In this document: positions 15,686-22,127 of the stretch, in pieces | How the letters are laid out: each line of letters starts with the position of its first letter | Numbering within the stretch: the stretch's first letter is position 1 | Assembly (NCBI GenBank): GCA_050287965.1 | Contig: JBNKCX010000048.1 | Location: forward strand, 1-22,127 | DNA: 22,127 nucleotides | Direction: 5' to 3' | DNA from: CBFDBF01 sp050287965 | GTDB taxonomy: Bacteria > Pseudomonadota > Gammaproteobacteria > Chromatiales > Chromatiaceae | Position numbers and translations under genes: made by a program | Notes under the pieces: model-generated | What the model saw: the letters and a program-made list of their open reading frames with translations, nothing else | Told to the model about the DNA's origin: nothing | The model's database searches: none

Positions 15686-17566
15686 ATGGAATATGTTGGA
15701 TTCGAGATAAGTAATTTTAAAGGTATTGACCATGTAAGAGTCTACCTTAATCGACACCCAACAGGTCCCGTTGTTACCTTGGTTGGTTTAAATGAGTCTG
15801 GTAAAACCACAGTCCTGGAGGCGATCAGCTATTTCGATACCAATGAGAAACATCTTGAGTCTTTGTACGAGGAAGAATTCAGGCATAGTGATGTTAATGA
15901 TCTCGTGCCACTAAAGAAAAAGGCTAATTTTAATGGCTCTATAGAAATAGCGGCAACTATTTCATTGGATGATGCGGATCGGGCAGATATTGCTCGTTAT
16001 GCCAAACAATATCTTAAAATTACATTAAACAAAGAGAAAATCGGTGAGGTATTTACCGTAACCAGGAAACTAAATTATGAGAAATCTATTTATAAAAACA
16101 CAAATACTACTTGGAGTATTGGGCTAGTTGGGAAACTACCCAAAGGAAAAAAGGAATGGAATTTCTATGAGAAAGATCCGGAAAAGTGGGAAAAACTTAT
16201 CGATTATATTGGAAAGAAGCTGCCATCCATTCTCTATTTCCCAACTTTCCTATTCGAGTTTCCTTCGCAAATATATCTTCATGAGGATGAATCAGAAACA
16301 GTAACGAACGCGTACTACCGTTCCATAGTACAAGATATCCTGGATTCTTTAGATGATGGGCTAAATATTCAGGAGCATATCGTAGAACGCGCTATTGATG
16401 GTGGTATGTTCAAGAAGCGCAGTCTTGGCTCTGTACTGAATAAAATGGGAAATGTGGTATCAAAGACTGTTTTTGAACGATGGAATGAAATATTCGACAG
16501 AAAGATACCAAGGAAAGATATTCAGATTGCCTATGAGATAGAGGAGGCCTCTCCGCCTGTTGTACCTACCCCAAAAGTTTATTTGCAATTCGAGCTAAAG
16601 GATGGAGATTCTGTTTACTTAATTACGGAGCGATCACTTGGGTTCAGATGGTTCTTCTGTTTTCTTCTGTTTACTCAGTTTCGAGCATATAGGAAATCAC
16701 AAAGAAACACCTTGTTCTTATTTGATGAGCCTGCCTCCAATTTACACTCAAAGGCGCAGATACAATTGCTAGAGAGTTTCGCCAGAATCACAGAGCATGG
16801 CGGTAAGATAATTTACTCTACACATAGCCCATACATGATCAATCCCATGTGGTTAGAAAACTCTTTTATTGTTAGGAATGATGGCCTGAAGTACGAGCAA
16901 CCAGAAAGCGAGTACGAGTACTCATCCCGCGAAACGAATATCAAAGTAGAACGATATAGGTCATTTGTTGGGGACAATCCAGACAAGGAAACCTATTTCC
17001 AACCAATTCTTGATACTCTAGATTATGTACCGAATAATCTTGAGTACATTCCAGATGCAATAATGGTGGAAGGTAAAAACGACTTTTACCTATTGAAATA
17101 TTTCTATGAGAAAAACCCCTCCCAATCTGATTCCATTGGCATTCTACCAGGTACCGGTTCTGGTGCATTAGATCCACTAATCGCTCTTTATTTGGGGTGG
17201 GGTAGAAATTTTGTTATTTTATTAGATGACGATGCCGCTGGGCGCAAAGAGAAAGATAGATATCTTAGAGAATGGAATCTCTCTCGTGAGCAGGTATTTA
17301 CATTGGGCGATATTTCCGAAAATTGGGCAGGATTGGAGCTGGAGGGTCTTATCGCTAATGAAGACCGGAGCACTATCTGCAAGGATCACTATGATGGGAA
17401 AGACGTAACAGCATTAACCAAAAAGGATATATGTAGAGCAATTCAGGAGAAATTACTTAAAGGTGAGGAGGGTGCATTTTCACCTGAATCGACCAAGGGC
17501 TTCAGCCAGCTTTACGAAGCCCTGAAAATGAAGCTATCCATGTTCCATGAAAATAAGGCTACCTAA
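15686..17566 (+). CDS. OLD family endonuclease (ABC ATPase plus TOPRIM)
   Basis: 626 aa with all OLD parts in order: Walker A GLNESGKT (34-41), a signature-like SLGFRWF (317-323), Walker B LFLFDEP (D347, E348), H-loop STHS (H380), then the TOPRIM nuclease with IMVEGKND (E462), a Gly-rich ILPGTGSGA strand and LLDDDAAGR (D514-D516). The lack of a neighbouring UvrD helicase points to a stand-alone (class 1) OLD rather than Gabija. The start has a clear ribosome binding site (AGAGAGGG). The gene is notably AT-rich, unlike both the mqn operon and rloB, suggesting separate acquisition. A role in phage exclusion or DNA defence follows from the family, not from direct evidence here. Confidence 0.9.
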   Translation: MEYVGFEISNFKGIDHVRVYLNRHPTGPVVTLVGLNESGKTTVLEAISYFDTNEKHLESLYEEEFRHSDVNDLVPLKKKANFNGSIEIAATISLDDADRADIARYAKQYLKITLNKEKIGEVFTVTRKLNYEKSIYKNTNTTWSIGLVGKLPKGKKEWNFYEKDPEKWEKLIDYIGKKLPSILYFPTFLFEFPSQIYLHEDESETVTNAYYRSIVQDILDSLDDGLNIQEHIVERAIDGGMFKKRSLGSVLNKMGNVVSKTVFERWNEIFDRKIPRKDIQIAYEIEEASPPVVPTPKVYLQFELKDGDSVYLITERSLGFRWFFCFLLFTQFRAYRKSQRNTLFLFDEPASNLHSKAQIQLLESFARITEHGGKIIYSTHSPYMINPMWLENSFIVRNDGLKYEQPESEYEYSSRETNIKVERYRSFVGDNPDKETYFQPILDTLDYVPNNLEYIPDAIMVEGKNDFYLLKYFYEKNPSQSDSIGILPGTGSGALDPLIALYLGWGRNFVILLDDDAAGRKEKDRYLREWNLSREQVFTLGDISENWAGLELEGLIANEDRSTICKDHYDGKDVTALTKKDICRAIQEKLLKGEEGAFSPESTKGFSQLYEALKMKLSMFHENKAT

Positions 17567-17938
17567 CAGACGAAGATCCTGGGACAGTTAACTTAAATCA
17601 ACGTCCACTTTGGCCAATTTCGGCCCTGGATGCTGAAGTCAAAGCCGCAAAGCGGCGCTACCTTGTTGTATAAGAAGGCGCGAATGCTGAGGCGGGTCTC
17701 AAAAAAATAATTGCGTCCCCATTCCCGAAGGAACGGCGATTTATCGCAGACAAGTTTTCTCAGCGAAAAGCGTGCGATATGAAACGCAGAAAAAATAAAC
17801 AGGCCGAATACGCCTTTATCAACATAAAGGTGGATGAGTATTCAGCGCGTGCGGAAGCCGGGATCAACCTGAACCCGGCCTGCACACTGGTGAGCATGGC
17901 GCATGAAGACGAACCTGTTCACAGCTTTCAAACGACGT
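17567..17938. other. Gene-free stretch with a 16-bp motif and a small gene fragment
   Basis: No complete gene. AAATAATTGCGTCCCC at 17705-17720 recurs inverted at 20184-20199 (15 of 16). A plus-strand frame from 17779 (MKRRKNKQAEYAFINIKVDE...) has coding-like content but no ribosome binding site and merges into the antisense of the IS3 remnant. I take it as a broken gene piece that I cannot name. Confidence 0.4.
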
Positions 17939-18136
17939 TAACACCTCGCTTCGGGCTTCGATCAGAGCTGCGGCCTGCTCATCAGTCTTGTCCGGCTTTA
18001 CCGCCTTGACCCACTTGTACAGACTGTGGGCCGAACCCCCTAGACGTTCGGAAACTTCGGCCACGGAATACCTGCGATCGATGATCTGACAAACAGCTTC
18101 ATCCTTAAACTCGGGACTGGATCGTTGATTACTCAT
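17939..18136 (-). pseudogene. IS3-family OrfA remnant, N-terminal 66 codons
   Basis: From the ATG at 18136, preceded by AGGAGA, the frame reads MSNQRSSPEFKDEAVCQI, then SVAEVSERLGGSAHSLYKWVKA. This is the helix-turn-helix part of IS3-family OrfA proteins. Homology is lost around residue 66 (EARSEVL), where the leucine-zipper region and programmed-frameshift site should follow, and no OrfB is present. The element is therefore dead here, leaving one end and the OrfA start. Sequence upstream to about 18200 probably holds the IS terminus, but I cannot place it exactly. Confidence 0.75.
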
Positions 18137-18264
18137 ACCACTTTCTCCTATGCTAGGAACCATTATGTCTAGGAAAAAAAGGGTAGACTTGTGCAGAATT
18201 AGAAAAAGGATTAAGTTTCATCTGTTCCACATATATCCCACATTTTTTTGGCAGGCGGAAAAAC

Positions 18265-18876
18265 ATGGTCTGGTATAGCACGGAGGGGAAGGCCAGAAGC
18301 TCTGATGAAGGTGCTTCGTTGCACAAGGCATTGGATTATGCGTTAAGGGGATATAACAACCATACCGACTGGTTTCAACGCCATAGAGATTCTGCGGTAC
18401 GCCAACTTGGCCTCATATTAGGTGCCGAGTTGGCTATTTTGCGCCTCTTTTCGGATTTCAATGGTCTTGCTGTTATTGGGGGGATATCGCTTATTTTGCT
18501 CGCTGTGGTTTCTCCTATACTAGGCTTGGCAGGCGTAAAAAGTTGCACGCGCTCATATATTGCCTCCATTGAACATGCTGCAATGGCGTCGAAATCGTTG
18601 TGGGCACTTTTTCCAGAGAGAATGATAACTATTAGTTCGCTAGAATCTAATCCACCGTTGAAGAATGATGAATATCTATCAGTTCCGCGATACATCAGTG
18701 ATGCGCAGCGGTTCGATTCTACAAAAGAATATGTCAGTTATCATTTAGGTGAATCTATTCCCGGCAAAGAGCGAAAGTATAAGAACACTCTCTTTTGGGC
18801 AAGGTTAGTCATAAGTGCGCTTGGAGCGAGCAGTTTTATTTTAGGGGTGATCGGCGGAATATATCTGATGCTTTGA
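18265..18876 (+). CDS. Uncharacterised three-TM membrane protein
   Basis: 203 aa. The hydrophilic N-terminal helix (LHKALDYALRGYNNHTDWF) is followed by a hairpin of two TM segments (about 46-63 and 67-91), a cytosolic or periplasmic linker of about 85 residues, and a C-terminal TM (177-203). The helix-hairpin arrangement resembles small membrane effectors of the SLATT type, but I see no diagnostic motif and do not claim membership. The ribosome binding site is modest (AGGCGG). The gene follows the IS3 remnant and precedes the phosphatase-like gene by 158 bp on the same strand. Confidence 0.7.
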   Translation: MVWYSTEGKARSSDEGASLHKALDYALRGYNNHTDWFQRHRDSAVRQLGLILGAELAILRLFSDFNGLAVIGGISLILLAVVSPILGLAGVKSCTRSYIASIEHAAMASKSLWALFPERMITISSLESNPPLKNDEYLSVPRYISDAQRFDSTKEYVSYHLGESIPGKERKYKNTLFWARLVISALGASSFILGVIGGIYLML

Positions 18877-19034
18877 GTTAGAGGGAATTTATCAAGAAAT
18901 ATTGACTGTATAGGTAAGGTTTTATCGGCGATTTGGCTGCGATATCTAATAGCCTTATCCTATCTTCTTTCATTACTTGTCGCTCGCGCCTGTTTCTTAG
19001 GTAAGGTTAAACATTAGATAATAAGGGGTAACGA

Positions 19035-20150
19035 ATGGAAATCGTTGAAAGGCAGCTTCTGCATCAGTGTGTTCGTACGCTCTATAAAGTGCACGATACT
19101 CTTCTTAATGAGCAAGTATCCGCTCTCATAGATGAAGTGCCGAGTGGTAAGAGTGATTCGCTATATCTAGACGTTCTTCCCGAGAATGTCATGAAACTCA
19201 ACCTTATTCAGGACTATGATAGCCACATCGTGCTTGTTACAGAGGAAAAGGGCCAGTTTAACTTTTCTGAAATCAGTAATGCTGAAGTGGTTATATTCGC
19301 TGATCCAACTGATCGTTCAAAACATCTCAGGAGATATATTGAGCTTGGAGTCGAGAACAAAATTATAACCAGAAGATCAGTGTTTGGTGATTTGCTTAGC
19401 GGCGACGAAAACTTCGTTCTATGGAGGTCTGTCGATAAGGAGCCGAATCAAGAGGTGATATTTCCAGTGTCAATAACTGGCCCCTGCTGTGCACTCACTG
19501 TCGTAAAGCGAGGTGAAATACTTTTCGCACTTAATTTGAATTACATAACTGGAGAGTTAGTAGTAGCGTGCCAGGATTTCATTGGATTTACGAAAATGAC
19601 CGATATTCGTGAGGCATCTGCTGGAAAGGAGTTTTCAGGGTTGACGGAAATAGTCTTTGAGGCCATAGATGGCACTCAGAGTAAGCAATATGTAACATAT
19701 CTCGGGAAGCAGTACTCAGAGAATCTAAAAAAGACACGCTTGGTAGATGATACTTTCCAAGCTGTCGCCCACGAACCCGGGGGGCCGCTTCGCATCCTCT
19801 ATCTCTCGGATATAAATCCTAATCCCTCAGGGTTCATTTTTTCAAACGGAGAGAAAATTGGCGAATGGATTCATTGGCTCGCATTTTGTCGGTATTCACA
19901 AAGCCTCGCTGCGTACTCCATCTACCCTGAAACTTTTTTTGCAAAAGATGGGATTCTTATGACGCCGTCTCCTCCTTATAGCATTTTAGAGACCGGCGGC
20001 CCATCACTTAAGTTGAACTTCGAGAAACTACGATATTTAGAAAATCCGAGCAGATACAGGGAAATGGTTCTCGTTACGCATAGGTACAGCCCGATTCGTG
20101 CCCGCATTGAGGCAAATGAGTCCCGAATTCTTTTTTCACATATTGGGTAA
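19035..20150 (+). CDS. Divergent inositol-monophosphatase-like (FIG superfamily) protein
   Basis: 371 aa, start supported by AAGGGG 6 nt upstream. The segment LVTEEKG (E70, E71) followed by VVIFADPTDRS (D90, D93) is in the order and spacing of the metal-binding EE and DPxDGT motifs of IMPase-type phosphatases, but the Gly-Thr/Ser after the second Asp is Arg-Ser. The third metal ligand, normally in WDxAA, is not evident: the matching C-terminal region reads GEWIHWLAF. No signal peptide or TM is present. Activity may be altered or lost, or it may act as a nucleotide or sugar-phosphate sensor. The family call is from motifs only. Confidence 0.6.
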   Translation: MEIVERQLLHQCVRTLYKVHDTLLNEQVSALIDEVPSGKSDSLYLDVLPENVMKLNLIQDYDSHIVLVTEEKGQFNFSEISNAEVVIFADPTDRSKHLRRYIELGVENKIITRRSVFGDLLSGDENFVLWRSVDKEPNQEVIFPVSITGPCCALTVVKRGEILFALNLNYITGELVVACQDFIGFTKMTDIREASAGKEFSGLTEIVFEAIDGTQSKQYVTYLGKQYSENLKKTRLVDDTFQAVAHEPGGPLRILYLSDINPNPSGFIFSNGEKIGEWIHWLAFCRYSQSLAAYSIYPETFFAKDGILMTPSPPYSILETGGPSLKLNFEKLRYLENPSRYREMVLVTHRYSPIRARIEANESRILFSHIG

Positions 20151-20443
20151 CAATCCCGGGTCACGGAGAAAAGAGGGAGAAAAGGGGACGCATTTATTTT
20201 CCCGTTGATTTGATGCCGACGCCCTGGGCCGCAGCTGGAACTACCGCCAATCAAGGCGCAATCAAGGAGAGAGAATACTTGCATCACTAGAGTTGTGCCG
20301 CTCAATAGTTCAACAGCAGCCTTTGCCTAGGAAAGGCAGTGCCTAGTTGTTGATATTCAGGCCTGGGTAGATTTAAAAGACAAGTAACTAGCTGAATGCT
20401 AAGCGAACTTTGCGATGCAAACATGAGCGTTTGGAACCGCCGC
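20151..20443. other. Gene-free stretch with inverted-repeat pieces
   Basis: Contains the 16-bp motif GGGGACGCATTTATTT (20184-20199), the inverted partner of 17705-17720. A hairpin GCCTTT-GCCTAGG-AAAGGC lies at 20319-20337. A segment around 20223-20255 (GGCCGCAGCTGGAACTACCGCC...) resembles 13160-13190. No gene was found. Confidence 0.4.
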
Positions 20444-20492
20444 GTCACGTTGTTAGGTTTATAGAAAATAGTGACTCACTGTAACTTGTTGA
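20444..20492. repeat. Island right end: inverted two-block motif
   Basis: GTCACGTTG (20444-20452), 29 bp, TAACTTGTTGA (20482-20492). This is the reverse complement of the two blocks at 13300-13347, with spacing differing by one base. GTGACTCACT lies between the blocks. Confidence 0.55.
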
Positions 20493-20504
20493 TATAAAAA
20501 GAAA

Positions 20505-20620
20505 ATGGCGCGCCCGGGGATTATTCGCCGCTTCGCGGCTCACCCCTTCGGGGCCGCCTACGCTGCGCTCCGGCGTTCTGCGCAACCTTCGGTTGCTTGT
20601 CGAACCCCTTCCAGGGGTTC
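20505..20620. repeat. tRNA-Arg 3' fragment plus hairpin chain
   Basis: ATGGCGCGCCCG (20505-20516) copies the CCA end and acceptor strand of the intact tRNA-Arg (20681-20692). It is followed by hairpins at 20527-20539 (GCCGC/GCGGC), 20543-20553 (CCCC/GGGG), 20582-20596 (GCAACC/GGTTGC) and 20602-20620 (GAACCCC/GGGGTTC). The third lies in the segment shared with the island's left edge. Confidence 0.6.
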
Positions 20621-20641
20621 TCATCCCTTCGGGCAATAAGA

Positions 20642-20673
20642 AAAGCCGCACATCTGTTCAGATGTACGGCTTT
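20642..20673 (-). terminator. Rho-independent terminator of tRNA-Arg
   Basis: On the minus strand AAAGCCG-T-ACATCT, a 4-nt loop, AGATGT-G-CGGCTTT, followed by TTCTTATT. The stem is near perfect, with one mismatch, and starts about 9 nt beyond the tRNA 3' end. Confidence 0.8.
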
Positions 20674-20681
20674 GTTTGATA

Positions 20682-20758
<77 letters not shown>

Positions 20759-20796
20759 ATAACTGATTGTCACTAAACTGAGCCTGCGGTTCGCGA

Positions 20797-21022
20797 GCAG
20801 TCCTTCGGACTGCCGGGCAGCGCTCACGCGGCTTCGCCGCTTCCCCGGCCCACTCGTAAGTGGGCGACCTTATTTTGCACAATAACCCGTCCCTGGGGCT
20901 GCGATCCTGCCCGGCATCCCTGCCGGGCGTTCGCCGAACTGCGTTTGTCCGCTGGACAAACGGTTTCGGCTCACCCACCGGACCTTTTTCTATACGCCCT
21001 CACCCAGCTGAGCTACGGGCGC
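20797..21022. repeat. tRNA-Arg fragments separated by stem-loops
   Basis: GGGCAGCGCTC (20815-20825) repeats tRNA positions 20726-20736, and 21004-21022 is identical (19 nt) to the tRNA 5' end at 20740-20758, ending CTACGGGCGC. Between and around them are hairpins at 20799-20813 (CAGTCC/GGACTG), 20828-20840, 20848-20865 (GCCCACT/AGTGGGC), 20909-20928 (GCCCGGCA/TGCCGGGC) and 20943-20961 (GTTTGTCC/GGACAAAC). It reads as a decayed second tRNA-Arg whose middle was replaced by palindromes. Confidence 0.6.
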
Positions 21023-21145
21023 GAAGGGCGGATATATTACCGTGCGGCCTTCTCGGCGTCCATTCCGCGGATTCGATCTTTTTCTCGTCAACCGGTATAC
21101 TTCGGCCGGTTTTCTATCAGATATTCAACAACTGGGGGAAAGGCA

Positions 21146-21700
21146 GTGAGTCAGAAATCTGTTTCCATTGTATGGCGTTTGGCAGCCGCGGCGACGGCTA
21201 CGCTGGTCCTGGCGGGTCCCTCGCTGGCGGAAGGCGAGTCTCGTGCCGATGTGCTGGAGCGTATTAAACCGGTGGGTGAAGTGACCGTTGTGGGACAGCC
21301 GCAACCGGCCGCTGCTACCCCCGCGACCCCGGATGCCGCCCCTGCTGCGCCGGAAGCGGCAGCTCCCGCTGATGCGGCGCCTGCCGAGGCTGCGCCCGCC
21401 GAGGCGGCAGCACCCGCTGCTCCCGCAGCGCCCGCCGCCGATGATCCGGCCACCCTGGCACAGGCCAAAGGCTGCATGGCTTGCCACGTGGCGCCCGCTC
21501 CGGGAGCCCCCAGCCTTGGTCCGCTGTATCCCGATGTGGCGGCCAAGTATAAGGGTGATGCCGCGGCTGAAGACGCGCTGGTCGATAAGGTAATCAAGGG
21601 TGGAGACGGCAACTGGGATACCGCACTGCCGGCCATGCCGCCGAATCCCATTACTCCGGAAGAGGCCCGTACTCTGGTGAAGTGGGTCCTGTCCCAGTAA
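21146..21700 (+). CDS. Mono-haem c-type cytochrome with Ala/Pro-rich linker
   Basis: 184 aa from the GTG at 21146, chosen because GGGGGAAAGG precedes it and a signal peptide begins at once (WRLAAAATATLVLAG, cleavage near SLAEG, about 29-30). A short conserved piece (DVLERIKPVGEV, 35-46) resembles the N-terminal part of cytochrome c5-like proteins. Residues 52-100 are a low-complexity Ala/Pro/Glu tether. The class I cytochrome domain has haem motif CMACH (C110, C113, H114) and the likely axial Met at 164 in ALPAMPPNP. It is exported and probably carries electrons in the periplasm, the tether letting the domain reach partners. Transcription ends at the strong terminator 29 bp after the stop. 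Confidence 0.9.
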   Translation: MSQKSVSIVWRLAAAATATLVLAGPSLAEGESRADVLERIKPVGEVTVVGQPQPAAATPATPDAAPAAPEAAAPADAAPAEAAPAEAAAPAAPAAPAADDPATLAQAKGCMACHVAPAPGAPSLGPLYPDVAAKYKGDAAAEDALVDKVIKGGDGNWDTALPAMPPNPITPEEARTLVKWVLSQ

Positions 21701-21728
21701 GCCTTATATTTCGGCTGAAGTCAGAAGA

Positions 21729-21760
21729 GGCGGCGCCCCGATAGGGCGCCGCCTTTTTTT
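21729..21760 (+). terminator. Rho-independent terminator after the cytochrome gene
   Basis: GGCGGCGCCC, 5-nt loop, GGGCGCCGCC (21729-21753, perfect 10-bp stem), then seven T. A textbook intrinsic terminator for the plus strand. Confidence 0.95.
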
Positions 21761-22001
21761 ATCCATCTTTAGATAACCGTTCCGGCGGGCACAGCCCGCC
21801 CTACGAAGCTACATATTGGATATTCCGTTCCGGACCCCCCTGTTGCCCCCCCTGGAAGGGGGGACGTGTTCTTCCCCCCTCTGTCCGGCTAAAGCCGAAC
21901 CTACATAAGGAGGTTAGGAGGGGGAGGGGATGTTCGCCCAGAGGGTCGGGCTCATACAAATCTACATCCACGATTTATCCCGGCGCCACCTGTAGGAGAT
22001 T
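21761..22001. repeat. Repeat-rich non-coding stretch
   Basis: No gene. Hairpins include GGCGGGC/GCCCGCC (21784-21800) and CCCCCCT/AGGGGGG (21847-21863), plus CGGCTAAAGCCG with flanking AACCT/AGGTT. These resemble common short palindromic intergenic repeats. The far end adjoins the IS110-type element, whose terminus I cannot place. Confidence 0.5.
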
Positions 22002-22127
22002 CTATGTCCCGGCACAAGCAGTCACTCGCCCCCCGGGCTGATAAGTTGACTGGTTTTTGAGTAGGGCAAATGCGACCCGCGCAAGCTTTCTGGCGAGGAT
22101 GACCAATGCCTGGATTTTGGACAGGCC
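22002..22127 (-). CDS. IS110/IS1111-family transposase, C-terminal fragment (window edge)
   Basis: The minus strand entering at 22127 reads GLSKIQALVILARKLARVAF, then ALLKNQ, ending in a TAG 41 codons in. This is the characteristic C-terminal phrase (helix with KxQAxxxxARKxARxxFxLLK) of IS110-family transposases. The catalytic DEDD and Ser motifs lie outside the window. Confidence 0.8.
   Translation of the reverse strand, partial: GLSKIQALVILARKLARVAFALLKNQSTYQPGGRVTACAGT

Noticed and set aside
20307..20459. Possible integron attC site (GTTCAAC ... GTTAGGT)
   Set aside because: GTTAGGT at 20453 fits the GTTRRRY core only if the frame is shifted, and no complementary RYYYAAC partner or paired inner boxes were found. 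No integrase is visible.

Overview
The window looks like a chromosomal stretch from a GC-rich gammaproteobacterium, possibly a sulfur-oxidising or other respiratory lineage. This is inferred from the protein types (futalosine-pathway menaquinone genes, an Ala/Pro-linked c-type cytochrome, a TVP38-oxidoreductase fusion, an arsenite methyltransferase) and from the base composition. No marker gene fixes the taxon. The window is bounded by two insertion sequences: the N-terminus of an IS256-family transposase at the left edge (minus) and the C-terminus of an IS110/IS1111-family transposase at the right edge (minus).

Left part (1-13.1 kb), all on the minus strand. The IS256-type element has cut the 3' end off a gene for an uncharacterised split-zinc-ribbon protein. 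Next, in reading order from right to left, comes a tightly packed run with start/stop overlaps: a secreted protein (12438-13082), a lipoprotein (10849-12441), an alpha/beta hydrolase (10148-10852), mqnD, a fused mqnB-mqnE, mqnA and mqnC. Together the mqn genes encode the early futalosine route, from chorismate to 1,4-dihydroxy-6-naphthoate. Further downstream are a DUF3047 secreted protein, a membrane TVP38 domain fused to a MerA-like flavin disulfide oxidoreductase, and ArsM.

Middle part (about 13.2-20.7 kb) is a lower-GC island with every intact gene on the plus strand. It carries an OLD-like AAA ATPase and an RloB protein (TGATG overlap), a complete class-1-type OLD nuclease, a remnant of an IS3-family orfA, a three-TM membrane protein, and a divergent inositol-monophosphatase-like protein. 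The island is bracketed twice. Tandem pieces of a tRNA-Arg region are shared as direct repeats (13214-13272 versus 20571-20605 plus 20700-20729). Inside them lies an inverted pair of two-block motifs (TCAACAAGTTA, 28-29 bp, CAACGTGAC). No integrase or transposase of its own is visible. I read it as a defence-type cargo island parked at tRNA-Arg(CCG); the final two-gene module is the least explained part.

Right part (20.5-22.1 kb). An intact tRNA-Arg(CCG) on the minus strand sits among partial tRNA copies and a chain of strong stem-loops. It is followed by a plus-strand mono-haem cytochrome c gene with a very clear terminator, then repeat-rich non-coding DNA, then the IS110-family gene end.
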